Assembly: GCA_902729315.2 (NCBI GenBank)
Contig: LR746267.1
Location: 9,366,924-9,430,923 of the forward strand
DNA from: Spirodela intermedia
Taxonomy: Eukaryota; Streptophyta; Magnoliopsida; Alismatales; Araceae
Reading direction: 5' to 3'
DNA length: 64,000 bases
The notes under the pieces were generated by a model, which searched no databases, was not told the origin of the DNA, and saw only the letters and a list, made by a program, of their open reading frames with translations. A program made the position numbers and the translations under genes. How positions within the stretch are numbered: position 1 is the stretch's first letter; each line of letters starts with the position of its first letter. Below are positions 12,401 through 37,546 of this stretch, piece after piece.

Positions 12401-15116
12401 AGAAGAATCCACCAACTAGCATTTGATAAATAAACTTGTTGTTTAACACCATTGTTCACAAGATCCTTCTGATAAAGTGATATCTCACCAACAGTGTGAT
12501 TGGAGGCATCAAGGTAATGTTCTCAAAACAACTGTCAGAAGGGCTCTGGACTACTATAGTAGTAGGGCAAGGCAAGAGCTAATTAATGGGCTTCCTTTTA
12601 AAATCATTTTGATGTTCTGACATTTGACGTATGTAGTGCTCTCATCAGAGATTATTTTGACAGAAAAGAGCAGCTACTCATCGAAAGAAGTGACTGACCC
12701 GGTATAAGGATCAGAAGGATCCATTGACATCATCAGGTGGTTTAAATGGTACATTCTATGCAAATTCTACTAGCTTCCATCATTTAGTGGCGGAAAGAGT
12801 TGCCTACTTACACGACCATAAGAAGCATAGACAAATGAAATGGAAATTCATCTTATTTCTCAACGGTGGCCCATTCAAATAAAATAAAAAGTCGATTACA
12901 CAAAGGGGATAGAAAGTGGAGAATAGAGATGAACTCCATAGTATGCTTTTAAACGTCTATACAGATCTTTTTGGAGGGAAACGTTAGAGATACGCCCTTC
13001 CTAACCGACAGAAGACAGATTCTGTCAGTTAGGAAATGAAATAACTTCAACTGAATGAACTCCAGTTCAAAAGTTAGGGGAATGGAATTTCAACCCCAAA
13101 AGAAGAAAAAGGACTAAGAGATAGGAGTAACAATAGCGGCATAGTCATTTTATCAGGAATCATATGGATCTGAAGGCATAAGAACTGATAAACATAGACA
13201 AAAACGTCAGGCAACTCCAGATCTCTAGAGAAGCAAGTGATTGAAGACTGGAACGAGTATTGAGAAATTATATAAATTTATCAGCAGAAGGAAAAGGAAG
13301 ATTCGCAAATATTGAGATCAAGGTGACAAAAAAAATTCCAGTTTACTCACACCAACAAAGTATACAAAAAAATTATATAAATTGGGAACGGAGGAGGAGG
13401 GACTTTGGTTCAAAGTGATTGCAACGAAGCTCTGTGACAAAAAAAGAGTATGGATCAAAAAAAGCCTAATTATATCAGCAATACCTCAAAGGCTGAGGAA
13501 GGACATCCCTCAAGCTACAGACGTTGTGGTGGTTGGCATAATGATTAACATGAATTATGGAGCAAAAACTATAACAGGAAGGGCGCATGATGTGGGACCT
13601 CAGCATTTAGCACTCAATTCTGGATAACATAAGTTCTGGATAACATGTCCTATAATCACTGTTGCACAATTTTTTTATCATGGGGAATAGAGAAGAACAG
13701 TGGATGTCCTTCTGAGTAATAAAAACCTCAGCGAGAGGATTCAATGACTAAAAATCTTCTAAGCTTACTAGGATAATGGTCCCCTGCTTGGCTAAAGGCA
13801 TATATGTGGCACTCAAGATAGAAAGAAATATTTTTTGTCATCTCATTCCATTATAGCAGGCAAAGTCACAATACACCACGTTGCCAATCATATTTCAAAA
13901 TTCACTTTCCCAACAGAGCCGAATTTTTGGAGAATTCGTACATGACATGTAACTTCTTTTGGGATATTTGCCAAAAGTAGACCACACATTAGGTAGACAA
14001 CAACAGAGGACAAGTCCTATGGACGAATCATGGTTAAATTGGGATTAGTACTGGCCATAGGAAGGTTATCATAAAACTGGAGGCTTCTCTTTAGCGCAAA
14101 CTAGAGGAACGTGCATACTTTCAAAAAGAAAGCCCCTCACTGTCACAGTGTTTATGTGGGTGTGTGTGACATGATCAAAGAGCATCTGAGATTTTCTGGT
14201 AATGAGGAAATCATTATATTTGTTATTCTAGCTAAGTTGGATTTATAATATGATCTATACCATCTTCAGGTATCATATAGCTCATGTACACGCAGTCTCT
14301 TGATAACCAGTGGATGTAAATCCTCTAATTTTACCCTTCAATGATTACACAGTACTAACACCTTTCGAAAAAAATCAAAAAACAAAGAAAGATGAACAGG
14401 TTGATACTTGCAGATATAGATTATCTGTGCACGTACATATTTATTGAGACATATCAAGAGATAGGCTCTGGACTATTTTTCATTACCAAATCCCTCTCAG
14501 AATACCACACTTTGAAAGCACTATCCGGGTTCTGTATCAGGATATTTCCGATCACTAGACAACTAGCTATTCAAAATATATCACACCAGTACTGACTGAA
14601 ACGAAAATCTACCTTGGCAATACAGATTCATACAGAACGGTAATAAAAAGTGCATGCATTTCGATCTCCTTACAGTTTTTTTTTGAATTTTCACTCCAGA
14701 ATCGTGGAGAACCACCTACCAAGGAAATGAGCCAGCCCCTCGAGTCCATCAGGATCGCAAAACGAGCCAACATCAACATTCATAGAAGCAGCAGCCTACC
14801 ACAATATGTAAACGTGAATGAGATAAGAGAAAAATCAACCCTTCGAATTTCATACATGTCGTAAAATGGAATCCAATGGAGAACTGACTGAAGCAACGAC
14901 GGGCAGCAGATAAGCAAGTGGCTAAAAATTATGCCTTAGATGGATGCGACGCGCGAAAAGTAAACGGAAAACGGGGAAGTGGAAAACGGATGGAACCTTA
15001 TCAGTGTCCGCATCGCTGATCAGAAGAACCTCGAGAGAGTTGGAGAGGACGACCCTCCGGTACTCTCTCTTGTCTGTCCTCGCCTTTGTGATCTCCACCT
15101 CTATTCCGACCGCCAT
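444..15116 (-). CDS. IDE1: Insulin-degrading enzyme-like M16 zinc metallopeptidase, 5' part (exons 1-12), continues past left edge
   Basis: Zinc endopeptidase of family M16A; the Arabidopsis relative is the peroxisomal IDE1/PXM16. Coding exons on the minus strand: 14997-15116, 14720-14795, 11657-11724, 5008-5099, 4843-4916, 4722-4765, 3331-3382, 2704-2826, 2505-2617, 2245-2407, 661-753, 444-529. All junctions keep frame and give about 368 residues of an expected ~970; the C-terminal half lies left of position 1. The start is the ATG at 15116 opening MAVGIEVEITKAR. The inverted zinc motif HFLEH is at residues 63-67, split by intron 2, and the downstream metal ligand Glu is about residue 144 in AVDSENQKN. 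The substrate-binding strand GGSTNAYTASE and the stretch LIGHEGSGSLFFALKKL are also conserved. Intron 3 (about 6.6 kb) contains a copia retrotransposon. No disabling lesion was seen in the exons read. Peroxisomal location is family knowledge only; the C-terminus is not visible. Confidence 0.93.
4526..4551 (+). repeat. Poly(C) tract
   Basis: A C-rich run broken only by TT, T and one G, within an intron of the IDE-like gene. Confidence 0.85.
5459..5613 (+). repeat. 5' LTR of the copia element
   Basis: A 155-bp terminal repeat starting TGTTAG and ending TTACA, with a TATA-like AATATAAATA near 5551. Its partner is at 9797-9950. It is preceded by the target duplication AAGTT at 5454-5458. Confidence 0.93.
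5614..5626 (+). promoter_or_regulatory. tRNA-Met primer-binding site
   Basis: TGGTATCAGAGCC directly abuts the 5' LTR. This is the usual plant copia primer site, complementary to the 3' end of initiator tRNA-Met. Confidence 0.9.
5650..5910 (+). repeat. Imperfect C/T-rich tandem repeats in the retroelement leader
   Basis: Variants of a roughly 18-22 bp motif containing GTCCGGCAT or GTCCGGCGT and CCTTC recur head-to-tail through the untranslated leader between the primer site and the gag remnant. The long open frames here are a by-product of this composition. Confidence 0.55.
6780..9780 (+). pseudogene. Copia gag-pol polyprotein remnant
   Basis: Broken reading frames of the element above. A Cys-X2-Cys-X4-His-X4-Cys knuckle is at about 6808-6852. 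A pre-integrase segment with HSRLGHVSLSKLK is near 7420, followed by CESCHLGKH near 7500. Integrase-like FITFIDDQSH is at about 7620. Reverse transcriptase blocks include the QLDIKNMFLHGDLHEEIYM stretch near 8575 and TIYVDDK near 8830. The C-terminal RNase H/tail shows TKHIEVDCHFI near 9610 and DQLADMFTKSL near 9690. In-frame stops and frame changes separate the blocks, so no functional protein is expected. Confidence 0.88.
9797..9950 (+). repeat. 3' LTR of the copia element
   Basis: A 154-bp partner of the 5' LTR, starting TATTAA (mutated from TG) and ending TTACA, followed by the target duplication AAGTT at 9951-9955. A weak purine stretch, TTGAGGAAGG, just upstream is the likely polypurine tract. 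Confidence 0.92.
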
Positions 15117-16590
15117 CTCTCCTCGCAATCTGAGGCTCGCTTTCCTTCCGCGCAAGAGCGACCAGGCAAAGACTCGGAGTATATAGAGAGGCAAGTACGC
15201 AAGTACTCCTGGTCTTTGCCGTGGGCCTCGTCAAGTTTGACAAACTATCTTATTTTCGCAATAACTCTCCTAAAAGTAATATTGTTTTACCAATATGATA
15301 TTATATATTATATATACGACCATGGAGTACGAAATGGGGGGCATATCAAATATTGGATACATTCTTGTGTCCTGCATTAAATTCACGTCACAATGACGTC
15401 AGCCTGTGTGCTGGCTGCGAAATATACCCTTACTCCACATTCATGCTGAAATCGAGTAATTAATAGAAAATTTTATTTTTAATTCCTCCCTCTCTCTCTC
15501 TCTCTCTCACTGATAATTTGATCGTGTATTCGATTGCTTAATGTAGTGAGTATTTTAATTCAATTAAATTATCTATATTTCGTCAAATAAATAATTCCAA
15601 ACAGAGCAAACGAAAATCGAGAGAGAATCAGAGGCCTCCAGCGGAAGCAAAAACAGTTTCACAAATAGGAAAAGGACTATCCTTCGTCCTGACTGCGGAC
15701 GATTAGGGTTCTTGGGAGCTCTAGAGCAGAAGGTGAGCGCCATCCGACGAGGAAATCCAGGATCATCCGAATGGGTAACATTATACTAAAATTAGATCGA
15801 GTCCCGGGCATGCGGGAGTAAAAGATTCTGATCATCGAATGATCTCCGCGAAATCCGCGGCCTTTTTGAAGATGATGCAGTCGCGGGGAACGTCGGATGG
15901 CCATTGTCTCGGAGAAGATCCATGTACCGCGATGGCGTCGACGTGTGGCCGCAGTTCTTCCTCTCCGAACCCGGCGGCATAAAATTCTCGGTCCTTTGAC
16001 TGGGTTTGGCCCAGGCCTGGAAGAACGGATAAGGGGAGAGAGATCGCCATACTGCCGCCGCCCCCGTGGTGATCGCGCTGACTCAACGGCAAGCTTGCAA
16101 CCTGCTTCTGTTCCGCAAGGTGCGGAGCGGCGTAGCTCCCCCTCCGATCGCAGGGCTCCGCCGTGAGGAGAGCAGCTGACCGGAGGTCGCCGTATGATCC
16201 GTTAGGGTCAGGATAAACTTCTTCTCGGAGATGACGGTTTCCCCTCTCCGTCTCTCACTGCGATATTACTGCGCTTATCCGTTTCTCTCTCAAACTCCCC
16301 CGCGAGGCTGCGGAAGAATCCTCCTTCCTCATCTTGTTTCCCAAAATATCGGAGCCATTAACGACTGCAAATTTGGCAGGGTGCATCTCGAGTCGATCCG
16401 TCTCGCGTCTACTTATAGCCATCCCCTCCCCTGCGAGATCACTCCCTTGGGCCCTCGTCTTCTCCCTTCAGCTTCCTGCCCTCTCCTCTCCTCTCTCTCT
16501 CTCTCTCTCTCTCGCTTCTTCGGCTTCCTCTTCCTCGTTCCTCCCCCGCTGGTGGTTCTTCTTGGGGAGGGGGATCCGAGGGAGGGAAGC
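15117..16590. other. Intergenic, divergent promoter region between the IDE-like gene and STP gene 1
   Basis: About 1.5 kb separates two start codons facing away from each other. It holds CT tracts at 15490-15508 and 16489-16513; the second lies in the presumed 5' leader of the sugar transporter. The 15680-16240 part is GC-rich with short open frames on both strands that match no family I recognise. Confidence 0.6.
16489..16513 (+). repeat. CT microsatellite in the 5' leader of STP gene 1
   Basis: A pure CT run preceded by CTCTC-type sequence about 80 bp before the start codon. A second CT run is in intron 1 at 16986-17004. Confidence 0.9.
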
Positions 16591-18504
16591 ATGCCGGCGG
16601 TCGCAATGTCCAGCGCCGCCGGGGCGGCGGTGGAGTTTGAGGCGAAGATCACCTTCTACGTGATCATCTGCGGCATAGTGGCGGCGTCGGGGGGGCTAAT
16701 GTTCGGCTATGACATAGGGATCTCAGGTAATGGCCATCGAAACGGTGGTGCCGCCTCCAGATCCGGCAACACTCTGCGTCGTCTCCTTCTGGTTTGCATG
16801 GATCTCGGCAGAACTTGCTACATTTAGACATCTCCCGGCAATATTTTTCTGGTTTTTAATTAATAATCTAATCCAATGAGATAGATATATTCAGCCACAG
16901 CTTCATCGGAATGGTTTTGATGTTCATATATATGGATACCAGTTTATCGGCATGAAGATAAAGAATAATGCCTTATTTCCATTTGCTCTCTCTCTCTCTC
17001 TCTCCCTCCAAATAGAGTGTGTAAATGATGATGATATTGGTGGACGACAGGTGGTGTAACGTCCATGGACGACTTCCTGGAGAAGTTCTTCCCAGAAGTG
17101 TACGTGAGGAAACACCGAGCGAAGGAGGACAACTACTGCAAGTATGACAACCACACCCTGCAGCTCTTCACCTCGTCCCTCTACCTGGCCGCCCTCGTCT
17201 CCAGCTTCTTCGCCTCGAGGATGTGCACCAAACTGGGGCGGAAGCCCACCATGCAGGCGGCCTCCCTCTTCTTCCTGGTCGGCGTCCTCCTCAACGCCTT
17301 CGCCGTGAACATCGAGATGCTCATCATCGGAAGGATACTCCTCGGCATAGGAGTAGGCTTCGCCAACCAGGTCCATCTCGTCGATCGATCCTCTGCCAGG
17401 TCATATTATCACAAATCTTATTTCATTCTACTTCTTTTGCAGGCGGTTCCTCTGTTCTTGTCGGAGATCGCGCCGGTGAAGACCCGGGGAGCCCTTAACA
17501 TCCTGTTCCAGCTCGACGTGACCATCGGAATACTGGTGGCCAACATCGTGAACTACTACATGTCGAAGAAGCACCCGTGGGGTTGGAGGGCGGCGCTAGG
17601 GTTCGCCGGCGCGCCGGCCTGCATCCTGTGCTTCGGCTCCCTCTTGATCACGGAGACGCCCACCAGCCTCATCGAGAGGCAGAAGCTGGAGCAGGGCCGA
17701 GCGATGCTCGAGAAGATAAGGGGGGTGAACAAGGTGGACGCCGAGTTCCAGGAGCTAGTCCGCGCCAGCGAGCAGGCTCGGCAAGTGAAGAACCCCTTCC
17801 GCAACCTCATGAAGCGCTCCAGCCGGCCGCAGCTGGTGATCGCCATTGTCATGCAGGTTTTCCAGCAGTTCACGGGGATCAACGCCATCATGTTCTACGC
17901 CCCCGTCCTCTTCCAGACGATGGGCTTCAAGAACGACTCCTCCCTGCTGTCGTCGCTCATCGTAGGGGCGCTCAACGTGGCCTGCACTGTCGTCTCCGTG
18001 GCCCTGGTCGACAGGCTCGGAAGAAGGGCGCTGCTGCTCGAGGCCTGCGTGCAGATGCTCATCTCCCAGACCGCCATCGGAGCCATCCTTGCGACCCACC
18101 TGACGGCGACGAGCTCCCTGAACAAGTCCCTCTCCCTGGCGGTGGTCCTCCTCATCTGCCTGTTCATATCCGGCTTCGCCTGGTCTTGGGGCCCTCTCGG
18201 GTGGCTCATCCCCAGCGAGACCTTCCCCCTGGAGACCCGCACCGCCGGCTACGCCTTCGCCGTCAGCTCCAACATGCTCTTCACCTTCATCATCGCCCAG
18301 GCGTTCCTCTCTATGATGTGCCACATGCGTGCCGGCATCTTCTTCTTCTTCGCGGCCTGGATCGTGCTCATGGGCCTGTTTGTGGTGTTCCTGCTGCCGG
18401 AGACGAAGGGGGTGCCCATCGACGAGATGACCGACCGAGTCTGGAAGAAGCACTGGTACTGGAAGCGGTACATGGACCGCGACCAGGAGCCTGGTCATGC
18501 CTGA
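16591..18504 (+). CDS. STP-type monosaccharide/H+ symporter (gene 1)
   Basis: Plasma-membrane hexose importer of the major facilitator superfamily, SUGAR TRANSPORT PROTEIN (MST) group. Exons 16591-16726, 17051-17370 and 17443-18504 encode 505 aa, normal for the family. The start MPAVAMSS precedes the first membrane span and its [20 protein letters not shown] loop. Other signatures are GRKPTMQAA, GRILLGIGVGFANQ, a TETPTSLIER variant of the PETP loop, [17 protein letters not shown] (sugar-binding QQ and N), [28 protein letters not shown] and PETKGVPIDEM. Cys75 (DNYCKYD) and the Cys in SMMCHMRAG match the lid disulfide known from STP10. Intron 2 is only 72 nt. A paralogue lies at 37547-40374 in convergent orientation. 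Unlike it, this gene lacks the intron after the NYY segment. The exons are strongly GC-rich. Confidence 0.95.
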
Positions 18505-19265
18505 GTCTGTTGTGGTAGCTGGTTCCCCTGGAAGATGGATGTTGTAAACATCTGGCTAACTCCCTTCAATTCTATCTCTTCTCTACTCTTTTATTTATTT
18601 ATTTAAAACAGATGAGAAATTCCATCTTGAAAAGCTCGCCATCCGAGAACGATATCAAATTTGGACAGTTTTGTGTTATTAAACTATTTATTGATTTTAG
18701 TAAACCCATCCACTTTCTGAAAAAACCCGCAATAATTTAGTAGATTAAGATTCACCGTATCGAATGCAATTTTTGGGTGATAAATACTCAATAACTCGAT
18801 TATTTTTAGCCAAATTCCATTTTAGAAAAAAAATATTACATGTGAGTGACGACAGTGGGAAGAATCTTTGTGATTCCTCGTGAATCATTTTCGCGGACTT
18901 TAAAATTTTCTATATTTTTTATATTAACGATAATTCCCAATGGCACGGTTTTAACGTGGAGAATTCGCTATTACATTTAAAATAGTATTAAAATAATTTT
19001 ATTAATTTAGCTGAAAATAGCGTCTTTTCTATGTTTTTTTATTTTTCACTTACTTATGTTAAAAAAATTAAACTTTATCTAAAGCGCAAGGAATAGAAGG
19101 TGGCTGGACTAAGAGAAAGGGGAAAATTCGGAGTGTATAAAAATATGGAAAATAATTATGTGCTCATATTTAACTCCAGTAAATATTTTTCGAGACTGGC
19201 TCTGAAACATGGGAACCAACCTGCGGGGAGGGTGGCGGCAATTTTTGAGGAAATTGACGAGCTTT
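18505..19265. other. AT-rich intergenic and 3' flank of STP gene 1
   Basis: Starts with the likely 3' untranslated region of the transporter; the rest is AT-rich. No gene, RNA or clear repeat is seen. Confidence 0.6.
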
Positions 19266-19949
19266 ACTTATTTGTATTTGTATTTGTATTTGTATTTGCA
19301 TTTTTTATTGTATTTTTATTTGTATTTTTATTTTGTATTTGTACTTGTATTTTAATTTTTATTTGTACTTGCATTTTAATTTGTATTTGCATTTTTTATT
19401 TGTATTTGTATTTTTTATTTGTGTTTGTGTTTGTATTTGTATTTTTTATTTGTGTTTGTGTTTGTATTTGTATTTTTTATTTGTGTTTGTATTTGTATTT
19501 TTTATTTGTGTTTGTATTTGTATTCTTTATTTGTGTTTGTATTTGTATTTTTTATTTGTGTTTGTATTTGTATTTTTTATTTGTGTTTGTGTTTGTATTT
19601 TTTATTTGTGTTTGTATTTGTATTTTTTATTTGTGTTTGTGTTTGTATTTGTATTTTTTATTTGTGTTTGTATTTGTATTTTTTATTTGTGTTTGTGTTT
19701 GTATTTGTATTTTTTATTTGTGTTTGTATTTGTATTTTTTATTTGTGTTTGTATTTGTATTTGTATTTTTTATTTGTGTTTGTATTTGTATTTTTTATTT
19801 GTGTTTGTATTTGTATTTTTTATTTGTGTTTGTATTTGTATTTTTTATTTGTGTTTGTATTTGTATTTTTTATTTGTGTTTGTATTTGTATTTTTTATTT
19901 GTGTTTGTATTTATATTTTATATTTTTATTTTTATTTGTATTTTTATTG
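19266..19949 (+). repeat. T-rich minisatellite with a 25-bp unit built on TATTTG
   Basis: Begins with simple TTTGTA repeats. From about 19400 to 19910 it becomes a tandem array whose common unit is 25 bp (TTTTTTATTT, GTGTTT, GTATTT, GTA blocks), with some units one or more hexamers longer. Because TA is never followed by A or G, and TG never by A, no stop codon can arise on the plus strand. This creates long meaningless open frames rich in F, V, C, Y and L with a 25-residue period. Confidence 0.92.
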
Positions 19950-20918
19950 TCCCCCACGCTAATCGTAGTATCCCTCTGGCCGGCTTCCATTCTTCGGCCG
20001 GTCCCGAATGCAGAGGCGGCAAAACGACCCCTACACGTTCACGGGGCTAGAACCTCCTCCAGAGCTCTTCCTGTTCCCTTCCCCAAACCGCAGGCATCGG
20101 CAGCGCTGCCCGGTAGTAGCGGCGGGGAGGTGGGTGAGTTTTTATCCGGCGCGGCGCCCGCGCACGGCAGGCGTGCGCTCCGGCCGACCTGCTCGTTCTT
20201 CCCAGATATCAGCAGCGACAACAGAAAGGAGAACTGGTTGGTGCGAGAGTCACTTATTTCCTTTCGCTTTTCCCGCAAATTTTGTCGAATGAATCCTATT
20301 TCGAGAAGGATCACGCTACGCGGGCACCATCTTTTATTCCCCGGCTCAGAAGTTTAATTTAGTCTTCTAATGTTATTCACGGCGGCCCGAATACGCAGAT
20401 TTTGGTCTATTGCATCGTCTCTCTCTCTCTCTCGCCCCCTTTCCCCGCGCTCCCTCCCAAGCTGACCTTATTGTGGGGGGTAGGCTTTCAAGTTCGTCTC
20501 ATCCATTTCGCCGGTTTTCGGCCCCAAATCTACCAAGACGGAAGGGGGGAGGCAGATCGTTAGGATCCTACTGAACAGCGTGTATAGTCCTGCACCTTAC
20601 ACGCCCGGATTTTTCCTCTTCAAAGCTGGTCTGTCCTCCACGACGTCAGGAAAAAAAATCGGCCTGTAATCGACCTACCTTACCTTCTCATTCTCCTTCC
20701 TTGTCTCTTACTCTCTCTATTCTCTCCTCACCGTTCTTGTGGTTTTTCCACAATGTTATTTTAGAGACTGATTTGGTTACTTTGGTCTCTTCTGTCAAAG
20801 CATAGGCTGTTATTGTCTTCCATTCTCTGTTCATTCGACCCCTTTTGCATTTTTCTGGTAATTCAACTGGTTAAATTGTTTCACGTGACGAGAAGAGGCC
20901 AGAGAGCAGAAGAGATAA
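19950..20918 (+). promoter_or_regulatory. Promoter and 5' leader region of the DEAH1 helicase gene
   Basis: A GC-rich stretch after the minisatellite, with short CT runs near 20420-20432. It probably holds the transcription start and 5' untranslated region. No TATA box or open frame worth calling was seen. Confidence 0.45.
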
Positions 20919-35088
<14,170 letters not shown>

Positions 35089-35702
35089 CTAACTTTAAAG
35101 GGAAGCTGTACATAAAAGATGCATTATTTTCCGAGAAATGAGCGTCTGTCTGGGGAAGCCCCCCCCTCTGGCCGTTGTGAGTGGTGGGTTTTTGCTGCAT
35201 CTTGCTCTCGTGATCTTGCGTATCATGATAGTTCAGTGAAGACTATCGATTATTTTTTTAGTCATTGACTGTGCTATTAGTCTTTTTGAATAAGTTATTG
35301 CCATTTATGCGGCATCTGAACCACGGAAGATCCTCGTTGACCCACCAATAAAAAAATCACCTGTACGTGTCTGCCACGTTATCGGACGTCGGTTGCTGCT
35401 AGTGGCTCCTTTCTTTAAGTCCAGTTTCATTCTTTGCTTCCGTATGTATGAACCTAGACAAAACCATGGTTGGGAGTTGATATTCCCAAAAAATAATATG
35501 CCATCGAGATTATATTTTCCCGCAAATCCGCGGGGCTAAGTCAACTGTTGATCTCTATGTCAACGCCACTTTTTTTATTGAATTCAGAAAGGTTGTAAAG
35601 ATTTGATAGCATTCTGGAGTCTGTACCCATTTATTCAAATAAAACCACAGAAAATATTAAAGTCTGTTCTTCATCAGCGCCGCCGTGGGGTGGATGGAGA
35701 GA
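35089..35702. other. Convergent 3' intergenic region between DEAH1 and the blue copper protein gene
   Basis: About 0.6 kb between two stop codons. It should contain both 3' untranslated regions. No other gene is seen. Confidence 0.6.
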
Positions 35703-36143
35703 TCAAAGAGAAACGACGACGGCGGCGGACAGTACCCATCCCATCAGGTAGCGACCGACGGAGCCCGAGGCGGCGCCGCCGCTCCTCTGTGGGGCCGGAG
35801 CTGCTGCGCCTCCCGGCTTGGCTACCGCCGGCGGGGCGGAGGAAGGAGAGCCGATGGGCGCCGCCGGAGCGGCGGACGGAGAACCGGAGGGGGCGGGGGA
35901 GGAGAGCTTCAGGATGTTGATGTCCACCTTCTGGCCCGCATCGCAGTGCCCGGGGATGCCGCAGAGAAAGTACTGGTGGCCAGAGCTCTTGAGGACGATG
36001 GAGTCGTTGCCAGTGGTGTAGGTGGCGATGGGTGCGGCGGCGCTGCACTTGCCGAAGCCCACCTTGTTCACCTCCAGCACGTTGTGGAAGTTCGAATTGT
36101 ACGTGAATACTGTAGCAAAGAATCCATTCAAAGACCCATTTTT

Positions 36144-36218
<75 letters not shown>

Positions 36219-36796
36219 GATTTTTGGCCCCTCGTCATGCGTACGAAGGGGACGCGGTGGGCAGCGCAAGTAGTGCATGTCAGCGGTTGGGGGAGTCAAC
36301 CCACCGTCGAATTAAATCCCACCGCACCGACATTTATGATCAGAGGACCCAGAATTATGAATACGGAAATATCACCAATAGAAAATCAGGAATCCGTTTT
36401 GTATCAGGTTTATGCGATTCATCCGCGATCAGATCAAAGAAAGCGTCGAACTTTTCTCAGATACAAGAGTGTTTTCCTTCCTAACATCGATTAGAGGAAA
36501 ATTGGAGTTCGATCGAAATGGGGTGAGGAGGCGGCGGCGGAAGGTGTACCAATGGTGTCGCCGACGCGGAAGGTCCTGGAGGCTGCCCAGGCGGCGTAGT
36601 CGACGTTACCCATGATGGTCCAGCCGGCGGCGTCCCCGACCTTGTGCACCGTCGCCGCCGACGGCGCCGCCAGCCCCAAAAAGGCTACAGCCAAGAAGAG
36701 GAAGAAGAAGAAAGACATGGGCGGGGAGATCGACCCAGTTATGCACTTCCTCTTCCCCGGCACCGCACCGCCGCTGGCGGTAACAGAGTTCGCCAT
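35703..36796 (-). CDS. Stellacyanin-like (phytocyanin) GPI-anchored blue copper protein
   Basis: Secreted type-1 copper protein of the cell surface. Exon 1 is 36550-36796 (or from 36718) and exon 2 is 35703-36109, with an intron inside the plastocyanin-like domain as is usual in phytocyanins. The domain starts [12 protein letters not shown]. Copper ligands are His in NSNFHNV, Cys in FGKCSAAA and His in GIPGHC. The axial residue is Gln in DAGQKVDI, which points to the stellacyanin rather than the uclacyanin or plantacyanin group. A Pro/Ser/Ala-rich linker follows, then a hydrophobic tail [14 protein letters not shown] typical of GPI anchoring. Start choice is uncertain. ATG at 36796 has the better context (GCAATGGCG) but puts 27 polar residues before the signal peptide. 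ATG at 36718 opens directly with [15 protein letters not shown] and gives 191 aa. A GA tract sits in the intron. Confidence 0.9.
36148..36215 (+). repeat. (GA)34 microsatellite
   Basis: A pure 68-nt dinucleotide run inside the single intron of the blue copper protein gene; CT on that gene's sense strand. Confidence 0.97.
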
Positions 36797-36916
36797 TGCG
36801 GAAGCGAGAAACGAAGCTCGAAGGGGGAGAAATGAGGAGAAGCGAGATAAAAGGAGAGAAAAAAGCTGTCCCTTGCCCCTTCTACTCCCACCTTTTCCAG
36901 ACCAAGACCCGATCGA

Positions 36917-36926
36917 CTTCTTATAG
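36917..36926 (-). promoter_or_regulatory. TATA-like box of the blue copper protein gene
   Basis: Reads CTATAAGAAG on the minus strand, about 120 bp upstream of the ATG at 36796. Distance and orientation fit a core promoter. Confidence 0.45.
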
Positions 36927-37546
36927 CCGTCCTTCGTAACCGGTCCCCACTGCTTATTCACTCACGTTTCCTTCCTCCCCTCTTTCTCTCTCTCCTGCTA
37001 CGCGTCGCCCTCCTGTGTCAGCGTGCTTCTCTCCCCCCCCCTCTATAGAAAATATTTATATATATATATCTGGGGGCAAGGACTCAGGCCGCTACGGACC
37101 AGTACGCGAAGCTTCTCTGAGAAAGGGAGAATCTGGCCTTCCATCTCGACTGTCATTTTCCATCTCCTCTGCCGCCTGCTAAAGACTGGGATTCCGGCGA
37201 GCAGAGGTAGTTGTTGACGTGTCAGAGAAACACAAATCCAGACCAACTCCACAGCATTCCGACCAACGCGTAGGTAGAGAGAGAGAGAGAGTAGCATGCA
37301 AGTGTCGGGAGAGAGAATGGGCACAGAAGCAAAGGCGATAGGCGTTATCCGAATTCCAGTCTGATTATTTCAGAGGGCCTGTCGCAGAAGACATCCTCTG
37401 CTAAACATAGATGGTTATATCATCAACGACGCCTAATCTTCCACCGAGCTCACCCCCACTCCGAGCTGCACCGGCCGGTGGGAGCTCGAACCCGAGAGCA
37501 GAACCCAGAAGGGCTTCTCGCAGGTCGGGTTCGATGGGATCTGCGA
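36927..37546. other. Intergenic between the blue copper protein gene and STP gene 2
   Basis: Holds the upstream region of the copper protein gene and the 3' flank of the second transporter, with a short TATATA run near 37059-37070 and GAGA near 37277-37292. No gene seen. Confidence 0.55.

Noticed and set aside
15677-16166. Several 62-89 codon ORFs on both strands between the IDE-like and STP genes
   Set aside because: GC-rich promoter-type DNA; overlapping frames on both strands with no recognised domain or splice partner.
17577-18518. 313-codon plus-strand ORF and a 247-codon minus-strand ORF over STP gene 1
   Set aside because: GC-rich exon shadows in other frames; the true frame shows the full STP signature.
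19100-20357. Overlapping plus-strand ORFs of 209-316 codons rich in F, V, C, Y, L
   Set aside because: Produced entirely by the TATTTG/25-bp minisatellite, which cannot form stop codons on this strand.
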